DNA of 64,000 bases, from positions 2,480,001-2,544,000 of the forward strand of contig NZ_CP018812.1 in the NCBI RefSeq assembly GCF_001922345.1, written 5' to 3'. How positions within the stretch are numbered: the first letter of the stretch is position 1; each line of letters begins with the position of its first letter. The notes below the pieces were generated by a model. The model was not told the origin of the DNA. It made no database searches and was given only the letters and a program-made list of their open reading frames with translations. Positions 27,430-35,818 of the stretch are shown one piece after another. This stretch comes from Paraburkholderia sp. SOS3. Lineage in GTDB: Bacteria; Pseudomonadota; Gammaproteobacteria; Burkholderiales; Burkholderiaceae. A program made the translations under genes and the position numbers.

Positions 27430-29207
27430 CGGTTGCTCCCAATCAGGATTTCCGCGGTCTGCGGTCGGGCGGCCTGGAGCGATGACTCGCGGGCATGAAG
27501 CTCCCCGACGTCAATGAACGGCGTCCCGCCCACACCATCCAATTGCGAGTCCGCAACTGCCGATCCAGAGTCCAATTGAGGATGCCAAAACTTCTCAATC
27601 TGCCCGTCTTTCAGGCATAGCATCCGATCAGCCAGTTCGATCAGCGACGGCCGATGAGTGACGGCTATGACGGTCACGCCATCGGCTTTCAGCTGGCGAA
27701 GCACCCGGCAGAGTGCCGCTTCGCCGTCCGTGTCGAGACTGGCATTCGGTTCGTCCAGCAGCACGACTGCGGGTTCGCCGTACAGTGCACGCGCAAGGGC
27801 AATGCGCTGGCGCTGGCCGCCAGACAGAGATTCGCCGGCCTCTCCCATCGGCGTCTCGTAGCCTTGAGGCAAAGCCAGAATCATTGCGTGAACCTCAGCG
27901 CGTTGCGCCGCGCGGATGATGGCAGCCGAATCAAGCGGCAACGGCTTCGCACTCCGGGCGATACATTCGGCGACGGTGCCCGCCAGTAGCTCGATATCCT
28001 GCGGCACATAACCGAGATACTGCCCGAGGGACTGTCTGGGCCATTGCGTTAAATCAGCACCGTCGAGACGCACCGTGCCCGCCTGTGGGCGCCACAGCCC
28101 CGCGATAATCCGCAGCAGCGTCGACTTTCCAGACGCACTCGGGCCCGTGACGATTAGCGTCTGCCCGGCAGCCAACGTGAAATCGACGCCGCGAAGCAGA
28201 AACTTGCCCGTTCCCCGCATGTGCGCCGGTGCACTGAAAGTAACCTGTTCAACACCGATATCGCCTTTTGGCCGGGGCAGCGCAACCTGTTCGACATCGG
28301 CCGGCATGGTTAGCAACGCGTTCAGGCGCGGCCACGCCTCACGTAACTCCCCCGCCTGCTTCCAGTTGCCGATCAACTGCCCGATCGGCGCGAGCGCCTT
28401 GCCGAGCAGGATCGTCGTGGCCAGCATCACGCCTGGCGTCGCATGGCCGTTGATCACCAGTCCGGCGCCAGCGGCCATCATGATCACCTGAATCGCCTGG
28501 CGCAATCCCTTGCTGATGTCGCGGTAAAGTGCGCTGTTGTCGGACACGTCCCGTTGAGCCGCGAGATATTCGCGCTTGCGCAAGTCCCAGGCATCCACCA
28601 TGTTGCTGCTCATGCCGAGCACGGTCATGACGTCGGCGTTGCGGATGATCTGTTGATAGAACGCATCGCCTTCCCGCTGCCGCACGAGATATGACTGAAT
28701 CGATTTTCGGGTGAGCCGGTCGTTGAATAGCGCGACGCAGAACAGCACGAGCGCGCTTATCCCGGCGATCAGTGCAAGGGTCCAGTGAAAGAGCCCGATG
28801 ATCACCAGATAGACGAGTAGCCAGGGCATGTCGAAGAAAGCGATCACACCGGACCCCGCAAGGAACGCACGCAGCGTATTGATATCGCCCTGGCCTGCGA
28901 ATGCGCGGGACGGAAGGCAGTGCGCTTGCGCCGAAATCTGCGCCTGTAGAGCCAGCCGATCGAGCCGGTTGCCGATCTGCATGGCCAGGTCGGACAATAT
29001 CCGGCTACGCGCAACGTCGACCACGAGATTCATCCCGAGTGCGACCACCATAAACGCTATCAGCATCAGCAATGTTTCGATGCTCTGACTGGGCAGTACG
29101 CGGTCATAGACCTGGAGCAGGTATAGGGTCGGCGTCAGTGCGAGCACATTGGAGGCGACGCTGAATGCTGCCGCGATAAGCAGGTGACGCTTCATGAGTG
29201 GGTACAT
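27426..29207 (-). CDS. Type I secretion ABC exporter (AprD/PrtD type)
   Basis: Inner-membrane permease-ATPase of 593 residues that energises one-step export of an unfolded cargo. The first 290 residues hold six transmembrane helices and begin directly with helix 1, so there is no C39 peptidase or C39-like domain. This places it with PrtD/AprD, whose substrates carry a C-terminal signal. The nucleotide-binding domain has Walker A GPSASGKS (near 355), signature LSGGQ (near 462), Walker B VVLLDEP (near 482) and the H-loop VTHR. The ATG at 29207 overlaps the TGA of the channel gene (TGATG); a TTG one codon earlier is also possible. The C-terminal 50 residues after the ATPase are an extra Asp/Ser/Gly-rich tail. 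Confidence 0.93.
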   Translation of the reverse strand: MYPLMKRHLLIAAAFSVASNVLALTPTLYLLQVYDRVLPSQSIETLLMLIAFMVVALGMNLVVDVARSRILSDLAMQIGNRLDRLALQAQISAQAHCLPSRAFAGQGDINTLRAFLAGSGVIAFFDMPWLLVYLVIIGLFHWTLALIAGISALVLFCVALFNDRLTRKSIQSYLVRQREGDAFYQQIIRNADVMTVLGMSSNMVDAWDLRKREYLAAQRDVSDNSALYRDISKGLRQAIQVIMMAAGAGLVINGHATPGVMLATTILLGKALAPIGQLIGNWKQAGELREAWPRLNALLTMPADVEQVALPRPKGDIGVEQVTFSAPAHMRGTGKFLLRGVDFTLAAGQTLIVTGPSASGKSTLLRIIAGLWRPQAGTVRLDGADLTQWPRQSLGQYLGYVPQDIELLAGTVAECIARSAKPLPLDSAAIIRAAQRAEVHAMILALPQGYETPMGEAGESLSGGQRQRIALARALYGEPAVVLLDEPNASLDTDGEAALCRVLRQLKADGVTVIAVTHRPSLIELADRMLCLKDGQIEKFWHPQLDSGSAVADSQLDGVGGTPFIDVGELHARESSLQAARPQTAEILIGSNR

Positions 29208-30565
29208 CAACGGACCGCCTGTGCGTCGGAATGGGGTTGCGCAGCAGGCGCGCTTTCTACGAGTTGTGCGTCGAGAGCGGCCAGATCGGCCTCGCTGAGG
29301 TCGGCGATGCTCGCCTTCAGCTTCAGGCCTTGCAGCGCTGTTTCCGCCCGGATGCGAACCAGTTCCCGTTGAGCCCGGTACAGTTTGTCTTCCGCGTCGA
29401 GCACATCCGCATTGACCCGGACGCCGACACGGTAGCCAGTCTGGTTCGAGCGCAATGCGACGGCCGCGGATTGCACCGCGGTGGCAAGCGCGCGCGTCTG
29501 CGCAAGCCCTCTCGTGACCCCCAGATACGCGTCGCGAGCCGAGAGCCCGGCACTGCGTTGAGCATCATCCAGATCGTGGCCAGCCTTGTCTTCGAGCGCG
29601 TGCGCTTCGCGAATCCGGCTCCGTGTCATGAAGCCGTCGGTGAGGGGGATTGAAATCTGGAGGCCGATTGCCCCTGCCGTGCCACGATTTCCGCCTGTAT
29701 AGAAATTCGCTTGACCGTTGATGAACGCCGCGTTGCCGTTATTGACGTTGCCGACCAGCGCGACGCTTGGGTAGTCGCCCCCGCGTGCTTTACTGACTTC
29801 GCGGCCGGCAATTTCCGCCGCAATCATTTTCCTGCGCACGTCATGATTCGATGTCATTGCCGCGCCCACCCATGCCTCGACATCAGGCGGATCGATGGGA
29901 CGAAGGCGGAAATCGTCATGCCATCCATTGACTCTGCCGACTGGCTGGCCGACGATCTTTTGCAGCGCTGCATAGCTCGCGTCAAGCCGGGTTCGCGCAC
30001 CAATCTCGTCGGCCTGCGCGGCATCGAAGCCGGCTTTGGCTTCGTTCGTGTCCACGATGGTCGCGTCCCCAAGTGCAAAGCGGCGCTGCGCTAATGCCAG
30101 TTGCGCTGCGACGGCTTTGACGTGGTTAGTGGCAAGCGCCAACGCCTCCTGAGCATCCAGCGCATCAAAATAGGCCTGCGAAACACGCAGCAGAAGATCC
30201 TGTCTCGCCTGCGCTAACGCCTGGTCGGCATCCATCGCAAACAGTTGGCCCTGCTGGTATGTTTCCCAGGCGGCCCAATTGAAGAGCGGCTGGTTGAGCG
30301 AAAGGGTGAAGCCGACTGTCGAGTAACCGGGAACCGCGTACCCTGGAATATTGACACCGTTGCGGTAAATCGACTGCTGCACGCCGACTTGCGGCAAAAG
30401 TCCCGCCCGTCCCTGCGGGGCCTTTTCGATAGCGGCCCGCCATGCAGCCTCCGCACTCTGGAACTCCGCGTCGGCCCCGAGCGCGTGGTTCGCAAGTGCG
30501 CTCAGACTGGAGGCATGTGCAGCGGTCGCGGCCGCAATCAGCAAAACACAGGCGATTCTCTTCAT
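29207..30565 (-). CDS. Type I secretion outer-membrane channel (TolC/AprF type)
   Basis: Outer-membrane efflux protein of about 452 residues. It starts at ATG 30565 with a clear signal peptide (KRIACVLLIAAATAAHA); a GTG four codons upstream is in frame but less likely. The body shows the two TolC repeats with long alpha-helical barrels (ARQDLLLRVSQAYFDALDAQ and the later equivalent) and short beta segments. First gene of the operon, so the promoter should lie in 30566-30960. A dedicated TolC inside the operon is usual for apr/prt-type systems. Confidence 0.92.
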   Translation of the reverse strand: MKRIACVLLIAAATAAHASSLSALANHALGADAEFQSAEAAWRAAIEKAPQGRAGLLPQVGVQQSIYRNGVNIPGYAVPGYSTVGFTLSLNQPLFNWAAWETYQQGQLFAMDADQALAQARQDLLLRVSQAYFDALDAQEALALATNHVKAVAAQLALAQRRFALGDATIVDTNEAKAGFDAAQADEIGARTRLDASYAALQKIVGQPVGRVNGWHDDFRLRPIDPPDVEAWVGAAMTSNHDVRRKMIAAEIAGREVSKARGGDYPSVALVGNVNNGNAAFINGQANFYTGGNRGTAGAIGLQISIPLTDGFMTRSRIREAHALEDKAGHDLDDAQRSAGLSARDAYLGVTRGLAQTRALATAVQSAAVALRSNQTGYRVGVRVNADVLDAEDKLYRAQRELVRIRAETALQGLKLKASIADLSEADLAALDAQLVESAPAAQPHSDAQAVR

Positions 30566-30961
30566 TGCATCGCGCACGACGTGCCTGTCAAGCAGTGCCT
30601 TACATGCGGACTGTCTCCATACGTTTCACATTTTTCGACCACGCCTCTCCCTCGCCACATGCCTTCTACCCCTATCAGCGCTTTGCGTTGCGTTGCGATG
30701 CATCGCAGAGCGTTTATATTCGCTCTGCTTAGTACCATCCACGCGAACGCACAGGTTATTGGAAATAGGGTCGGAGTTTTATCGGATTACTCTGAAGAAT
30801 TACATTCGGACACTTCAATATGTATGCCTAAGTTTTTTGGATATACCTCGAAGCGATGCAGCGAGGCCTATCCGCAGCTAACGAAAACAGATTCACGCAT
30901 ACTGGCAACAAGCTCGGCTTTCGCGAAAAGTGCGAGGCGCCGTTGGCGTTTGCGCCACCGC
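30566..30961. other. AT-rich upstream region of the type I secretion operon
   Basis: Almost 400 bases without a gene, between the secretion operon and the end of the sensor-kinase gene. The part from 30700 to 30900 is strikingly AT-rich for this chromosome, as expected for a xenogeneic-silenced or acquired promoter. The only distinct element is a 14-bp palindrome at 30694-30707. I could not place convincing -35/-10 hexamers. Confidence 0.5.
30694..30707. promoter_or_regulatory. 14-bp palindrome upstream of the type I secretion operon
   Basis: TGCGATGCATCGCA is a perfect palindrome about 130 bases upstream of the outer-membrane channel start, next to short GCGTT repeats. It could be an operator for the locus, but no matching regulator is encoded in the operon. 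Confidence 0.3.
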
Positions 30962-32434
30962 CTAGTCTTCGCGCGGCAACACCAGCACCGCATCGAGCCC
31001 TCGCCCCTCCCGGTTCTCCAGCGTCAGCGTGCCGCCATGCGCGGCCGCGACGCTGCGCGAGATGGTCAACCCGAGCCCTGTGCCCTCTTTCGACGCAAGC
31101 CTGACATACGGCTCGAACACACGCTCGCGCTGCGTCGCATCGGCGATACCGGGCCCGCGATCGCTAATCACGATGCGCACGCTGCGCCCCATATCGGTGA
31201 CGAGCACGTCCGCGCATTCGCCATAGCGGATCGCATTGTCGAGCAGATTCTGCAGGCAGCGTTTCAGATTGCGTGGATAGCCGGGCACCGGCCGCCCCGC
31301 GCAGCCCGTCACGCTCACGGCGCGACCCGTTTCGCGCAGGTCCTGCGCAAGACCTTCGAGCATCGAGTCGATATCGATCGCGTGGCGCGTCTCGGTGATC
31401 TCGATGCCTTGCACCGCATCGAGCGTCGACGTGACCATCGCCTCCATCTCGTCGAGATCGCCGCGCAGCCGGTCGCGCCAGTCAGGATCAGGCAGCATCT
31501 CCGTGCGCAGCCGCAGGCGCGTCAGCGGCGAGCGCAAGTCGTGCGATACGGCAGTCAGAAAACGCGTGCGTTGCGCGATGCTGTCGGCTAACTGCTGCTG
31601 CATCGCGTTGAACGACTGCGCGGCGCTCCTCACCTCCGACGGCCCCGTAACCGGTAAAGGCGGTCGGTGAATATTGCGGCCCAGCGCGTCAGCCGCCTTC
31701 GCCAGCTGACGCAGCGGCTGCACCGCGAAGCGCACCGCAATGAACGCGAGCACGCAAACGGCGGTAAAGCGGATCAAATAGAGGCGCACGAGATAGTCGA
31801 GCGCGAGCGAATGCGGCTCGGTCAGGGCGTCGGCCTGACCTTCGTTTGCGCGCACATCGAGCCAGCCGTCCCAGCCGCTGCCGTGCAGCTTCAACTGGAC
31901 GTGGAAATCGCCAGTCGGCATCGACGAATCGAACAAGCTCAGGATGCCGCCGCGCTTGCCCGAGTCGTCGTGCACGTCGGCTTCGAGCAGGCGCATATCG
32001 GGCGTCGCGCCGAGACGCCGCGCGAGCACGCCGCGCATCAGGTCGCCGGTCACGCGTTGCACGATCGGTACGCGGTCGGATCCAGTGAGCTTCGCTACAG
32101 CGGCACCGGGCTCGCCGGCCGCGAGCCACTCGATCCGATACTTCGGATCGCCAAGCTGTTGCGCAAGCGCGCGGCGCGCCGCATCGTCCGGCGCAAGCGC
32201 GATGAGCCGCACCGTATCGGCAAGGCGGCTCGCGAACAGCCGCGCCGGCACTTCGAGTGCGCGGCTTTCGTGCGTGTCGAACCAGATCGTGCTCGTCAGC
32301 AGTTGCCCCGCGAACATGCCGATCGCGAGAATCGTCACGAGGCGGCCGAATAGCGAATCGGGCCACAGACGCGGCAAAAAGCGCATTCGCCGCAAGCGCG
32401 CTCCCCAACCGAACCTCGCCGCCGAACGGTCCAC
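30962..32434 (-). CDS. Sensor histidine kinase (EnvZ-like)
   Basis: A 490-residue membrane kinase. Two transmembrane helices (about 30-55 and 215-240) flank a periplasmic sensor domain of about 160 residues with no recognised ligand motif. A HAMP segment (VQPLRQLAKAADALG) leads to the H-box (AVSHDLRSPLTRLRLRTEML, phospho-His), N-box (NLLDNAIRYG), G1 (DRGPGI) and G2 (GTGLGL). It starts with GTG at 32434, seven bases after the response-regulator stop, so the two genes form one unit. Likely targets are envelope genes such as the divergent porin. Confidence 0.9.
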   Translation of the reverse strand: MDRSAARFGWGARLRRMRFLPRLWPDSLFGRLVTILAIGMFAGQLLTSTIWFDTHESRALEVPARLFASRLADTVRLIALAPDDAARRALAQQLGDPKYRIEWLAAGEPGAAVAKLTGSDRVPIVQRVTGDLMRGVLARRLGATPDMRLLEADVHDDSGKRGGILSLFDSSMPTGDFHVQLKLHGSGWDGWLDVRANEGQADALTEPHSLALDYLVRLYLIRFTAVCVLAFIAVRFAVQPLRQLAKAADALGRNIHRPPLPVTGPSEVRSAAQSFNAMQQQLADSIAQRTRFLTAVSHDLRSPLTRLRLRTEMLPDPDWRDRLRGDLDEMEAMVTSTLDAVQGIEITETRHAIDIDSMLEGLAQDLRETGRAVSVTGCAGRPVPGYPRNLKRCLQNLLDNAIRYGECADVLVTDMGRSVRIVISDRGPGIADATQRERVFEPYVRLASKEGTGLGLTISRSVAAAHGGTLTLENREGRGLDAVLVLPRED

Positions 32435-32441
32435 GCGCGTC

Positions 32442-33158
32442 TCACGCGTCGTACACGACGTCGGCCACGAGCATATAACCCTCGTTGCGCACCGTGCGAA
32501 TCAGTCCGGCGCGCCGCGCCGCATCCTTCAGATGATGGCGCAGACGGCTGATGCAGACGTCGATCGACCGGTCGAGCGGCGTGTGCTCCTTGCCGAACAC
32601 ATGATCGAGCAGGAATTCGCGCGACAGCGGCCGGTTCGGATGATCGAGCAGCGTGCGCAACGTTCGGTAATCCGAGCCGCCGAGCGACACGACGATGCCG
32701 TCGGGCGACAGCATCTGCTTCATTCGCGTATCGAGCCGCCAGCCGGCAAAGCCGACGAACGCACTCGCGTCGGCAGCGTGCCGCGAAGGCGCCATGCCGC
32801 GTGCGCGGCGCAGCACGACCTTGATCTTCGCGACGAGTTCGCGCGGATCGAACGGCTTCGGCAGGTAGTCGTCGGCACCCATCTCGAGGCCGAGAATGCG
32901 GTCCAGCAAGGCGCCGCGCGCGCTCAGGATGATGATCGGCACGTCGCGATCGCGGCGCAGTTCGCGCGTGAGATCGAGCCCGTCCTCGCCGTCGAGCATC
33001 AGATCGAGCACCACCAGATCGACGCGCGCAGCGCGCAGCACCTCTTTCATTTGCGCACCGCCGCTCGCAATGCTCGTCTCGTAGCCCATGCCGCGCAGGT
33101 AGTCGTGCAGCAGTTGCCGGATATTCGGATCGTCGTCGACGACGAGTATGTGGTCCAT
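32442..33158 (-). CDS. OmpR-family response regulator
   Basis: A 238-residue DNA-binding response regulator. The receiver has Asp8-Asp9-Asp10, phospho-acceptor Asp52 (VVLDLML) and a lysine in LPKPFD. A winged-helix output domain follows from about 135 to 235, with the recognition-helix region RSIDVCISRLRHHLKD and the wing RTVRNEGYML. It is the first gene of a pair with the kinase and is divergent from a porin gene, a common target arrangement for OmpR proteins. The ribosome site is weak. Confidence 0.92.
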   Translation of the reverse strand: MDHILVVDDDPNIRQLLHDYLRGMGYETSIASGGAQMKEVLRAARVDLVVLDLMLDGEDGLDLTRELRRDRDVPIIILSARGALLDRILGLEMGADDYLPKPFDPRELVAKIKVVLRRARGMAPSRHAADASAFVGFAGWRLDTRMKQMLSPDGIVVSLGGSDYRTLRTLLDHPNRPLSREFLLDHVFGKEHTPLDRSIDVCISRLRHHLKDAARRAGLIRTVRNEGYMLVADVVYDA

Positions 33159-33292
33159 CTAAGCCCGAGCCTTTCGTTCCTTTCATTCCAATGGCGCGCC
33201 TGGTCATCGCAAGCAAGCCAACACATTCCATTACAAAACTGCGCCGCGACAACACATCGCCATTACATCGGAACGCTACAGTTGCCACCTCA

Positions 33293-33311
33293 AATGGCAA
33301 TCATTCTCATT
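33293..33311. promoter_or_regulatory. Fur-box-like sequence before the porin gene
   Basis: AATGGCAATCATTCTCATT resembles Fur boxes. Aligned as hexamers (TCAAAT, GGCAAT, C, ATTCTC) it matches the classic GATAAT-GATAAT-C-ATTATC at about 12 to 13 of 19 positions. It lies 36 bases upstream of the porin ATG and within the divergent region shared with the response regulator. Confidence 0.35.
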
Positions 33312-33346
33312 AACTCAAACTATATCACGGCGGTTTCCGGACACAC

Positions 33347-34483
33347 ATGAAGCGCACACTCATCGTCGCGACGTGCACCGCGGCCTTTACGTGTCACGCC
33401 CACGCGCAATCGGCGGTCACGCTGTACGGCCTGATCGACGCCGGCATTTTCTATACGAATAACGTCAAGGGCCACAGCGCATGGCAGGAATCGAGCGGCG
33501 ACGTGACGGGCAGCCATTGGGGATTGCTCGGGCGCGAAGATCTCGGTGGCAGCACGAAGGCCATATTCGAAATCGAAAACGGCTTCAGCGTGACGAACGG
33601 CACGCTGCGCCAGGGCGGCCGTCTGTTCGGCTATCAGGCTTATGCGGGGCTGTCGAACGCGCGCCTCGGTACCGTAACGCTTGGCCGCCAGTACGATTCG
33701 GTCGTCGACTATCTGGCCGCGCTCAGCTTTACCGGCACGCATCCGGGCGGCAATAACCTGTCCGCGCATCCGTACGACAACGACAATCTAAACAATTCGT
33801 TTCGCGTGAACAACGCGATCAAGTACGCAAGCGTGAACTACGCAGGCCTCAGATTCGGCGCGCTATACGGATTCTCGAACGACCCCGGTTTCGACGATAA
33901 CCGGCTTTACAGCTTCGGCGCGTCGTACGACGCGGGGCCGCTCACATTCGGCGCCGGATACTTGCAGGCGAACAACGGCGGCGGCGGCAACACGAACGGC
34001 GCGCTGACGCTGACCGATCGCACGTTCATCGCAGCACTGCAGCGCACTTATGGTGCCGGCGTCGCCTATGCGTTCGGACCGGCCCGCGTGGGTTTCGTAT
34101 GGACGCGCACGCAACTGGGCGGGCTCGATACGATCAACGGCCCGAATAGCCTCGGCCTTGCGCAGAACGGCCAGGGCGCGAGCTTCACGAACTACGAAGT
34201 CAACGCGAGCTACCTGGTGATGCCGACGTTCAGCGTAAGCGGCGAGTACACCTTCACCGACGGCGCGCTCTCGACGACCAGCGGGTCGCATCGTCCAAAG
34301 TGGCACGAGGTGTCGGTGCAGGCCGACTATCTTTTTTCGAAACGCACGGATGTTTATCTGCAGACGAGTTACCAGCATATCGATAGCGACGGCTCCGGCC
34401 TGAGCGCCGATATCGCCAGCCAGACGCCTTCATCGAACGATCAGCAGCTCGTGGTTGCCGTGGGGCTGCGGCACCGGTTCTAG
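33347..34483 (+). CDS. Outer-membrane porin (Burkholderia general porin family)
   Basis: A 378-residue beta-barrel porin. The signal peptide ends at HAHA-QSAVTLYG, and the mature start SAVTLYGLIDAG is the signature of the beta-proteobacterial 16-strand porins. The eyelet-loop region and an ending Phe (LRHRF), needed for outer-membrane insertion, are present. It is divergent from the EnvZ/OmpR-like pair and has a Fur-like site upstream, so osmotic or iron control is possible. Substrate preference cannot be read from sequence. Confidence 0.93.
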   Translation: MKRTLIVATCTAAFTCHAHAQSAVTLYGLIDAGIFYTNNVKGHSAWQESSGDVTGSHWGLLGREDLGGSTKAIFEIENGFSVTNGTLRQGGRLFGYQAYAGLSNARLGTVTLGRQYDSVVDYLAALSFTGTHPGGNNLSAHPYDNDNLNNSFRVNNAIKYASVNYAGLRFGALYGFSNDPGFDDNRLYSFGASYDAGPLTFGAGYLQANNGGGGNTNGALTLTDRTFIAALQRTYGAGVAYAFGPARVGFVWTRTQLGGLDTINGPNSLGLAQNGQGASFTNYEVNASYLVMPTFSVSGEYTFTDGALSTTSGSHRPKWHEVSVQADYLFSKRTDVYLQTSYQHIDSDGSGLSADIASQTPSSNDQQLVVAVGLRHRF

Positions 34484-34607
34484 CCCTGCGTGCCGGCCTG
34501 GGTTGCCCCGCGTTCGGCGCGCCTCGCGAGCCTCATTTTCTGCTCATTCTGCGGCAATACGATACGTCTCATGGAAGCGTTTTACCTCTCACTCAATGGA
34601 GACGATC

Positions 34608-34757
34608 ATGTTTGCATACCTGATGGAAAAGATTGGCAGCTGGTTCGTACGCAATGAACAACGCGAACTGAACCGCCATCTGGAAGGCGCGGCCGACCTC
34701 GCCGAAGTCGAGCGCCGTCTGCGCGACTACAACTCGCGCGCGTACACGAACCTGTAA
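34608..34757 (+). CDS. DUF3563 family small protein
   Basis: A 49-residue protein starting MFAYLMEKIGSWF with the pattern HLEGAADLAEVERRLRDY, characteristic of DUF3563, a small soluble family common in Burkholderia. GGAGA lies upstream of the ATG. Function unknown; a short amphipathic helix at the start is followed by a charged helix. Confidence 0.8.
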   Translation: MFAYLMEKIGSWFVRNEQRELNRHLEGAADLAEVERRLRDYNSRAYTNL

Positions 34758-34851
34758 AGAGCGAACCGCCCGGCGGCAATGCGCCGCTCCCGGGCCCGCC
34801 TCGCTCGACCTCGTCGCCGGTGAAGACCAGCGATTCACGTCGGAGGCTGTC

Positions 34852-35004
34852 ATGACCTGCATCTTCATGCTGATGGATCTGCTTGCGCCCCGCTATCCGG
34901 AATTCGACATGCCGCTCGATAGCGACTACTCATACGAAGCCCGGCACGCCGACTACGAACGCCGTCATGCGTTTGGCATCAATCACGCGTGGCATCGGAA
35001 CTGA
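34852..35004 (+). CDS. Small protein of 50 residues, unknown
   Basis: ATG at 34852 has an ideal GGAGG site five bases upstream and opens a frame of 50 codons to TGA. The product begins MTCIFMLMDLLAPRYPEFD, and its remainder is rich in Tyr, His, Asp and Arg. It lies 94 bases after the DUF3563 gene on the same strand and may be its operon partner. The evidence is the ribosome site and the protein-like composition; no family is recognised. Confidence 0.5.
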   Translation: MTCIFMLMDLLAPRYPEFDMPLDSDYSYEARHADYERRHAFGINHAWHRN

Positions 35005-35100
35005 CCGCCACGCGCATCGCAATGAGCGCGATGCGCGCGATGCGCGTGGCAAGCGTGGCGGCACGGTGGACGTGCCGCCCGCACGCGTTCGGCATTTCGC

Positions 35101-35511
35101 TTAGTTCTTCAGATCGTCGGGCACCTTGCCGCCGTTTTCGGCGAGCTTCGTCATCACCTGCTTGTGCAGCCAGACGTTCATCGACGCCGAATCGTTCGTA
35201 TCGCCGGTGTAGTGCAGTTCTCCAGCGAGCTCCTTGCGCGCGTTAAGACTGCTGTCCAGATTGAGCAGCTTCATCAGATCGACAATCGACGTACGCCAGT
35301 TCAGCGTTTCCGAGCGTTGCGAAGCGAGTCCGCTCAGCACCGCTTCGACATCGACGGGCTGCGCAGCGGCGGCCGGCGCTGCCGCCGACGCGTCGCTCGC
35401 AGCGGGCGCGGCTTGAGCAGGCGCTGGAGCGCTTGCAGTATCAGCGGTGCTTTGCGTAGCAGGATGACCGGTGGGGAAGATCTTGCTGAGGATCGTGCCG
35501 AAAATACTCAT
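35101..35511 (-). CDS. DUF3597 family protein
   Basis: A 136-residue protein with the DUF3597 start MSIFGTILSKIF, an Ala/Pro-rich linker (residues 20-50) and a C-terminal domain (PVDVEAVLSGLA, NWRTSIVDLMKLLNLDSSL). The domain is LysM-like in fold according to family descriptions. GGAG precedes the ATG. Function is not established. The 307 bases upstream to the squalene synthase-like gene hold both divergent promoters and nothing else recognisable. Confidence 0.85.
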   Translation of the reverse strand: MSIFGTILSKIFPTGHPATQSTADTASAPAPAQAAPAASDASAAAPAAAAQPVDVEAVLSGLASQRSETLNWRTSIVDLMKLLNLDSSLNARKELAGELHYTGDTNDSASMNVWLHKQVMTKLAENGGKVPDDLKN

Positions 35512-35818
35512 GTCTTTTCTCCGCTAAATAGAGGGGGTTGCCGAAACACCCTTCGTGCGAGGGCGCTGCCTGCGCGAGCAGCGAGTGCGAAGCGACGCGC
35601 ATCGCCTCGCGTACGATCAGGCGGGCGCCGAATCTAGCATAGTCAAAGAATCGGCCGTATCGAAAACACGCCGCACACAACTCACCACGCGCCGACGACT
35701 CGCGCGCGAATCCGGCCGGCGTCTCACGCCATTCGACCGTCTCGCGAGCCTTGTGCCGCTTTGCCGTATACAATGCGGCAGCTTTTTAATCCGCTTGGCA
35801 TTTCATTCGACTCCGCTT

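Noticed and set aside
30586..30591. TTGACA on the minus strand as -35 of the secretion operon
   Set aside because: It is only about 20 bases from the start codon, too close for a -10 and a ribosome site.
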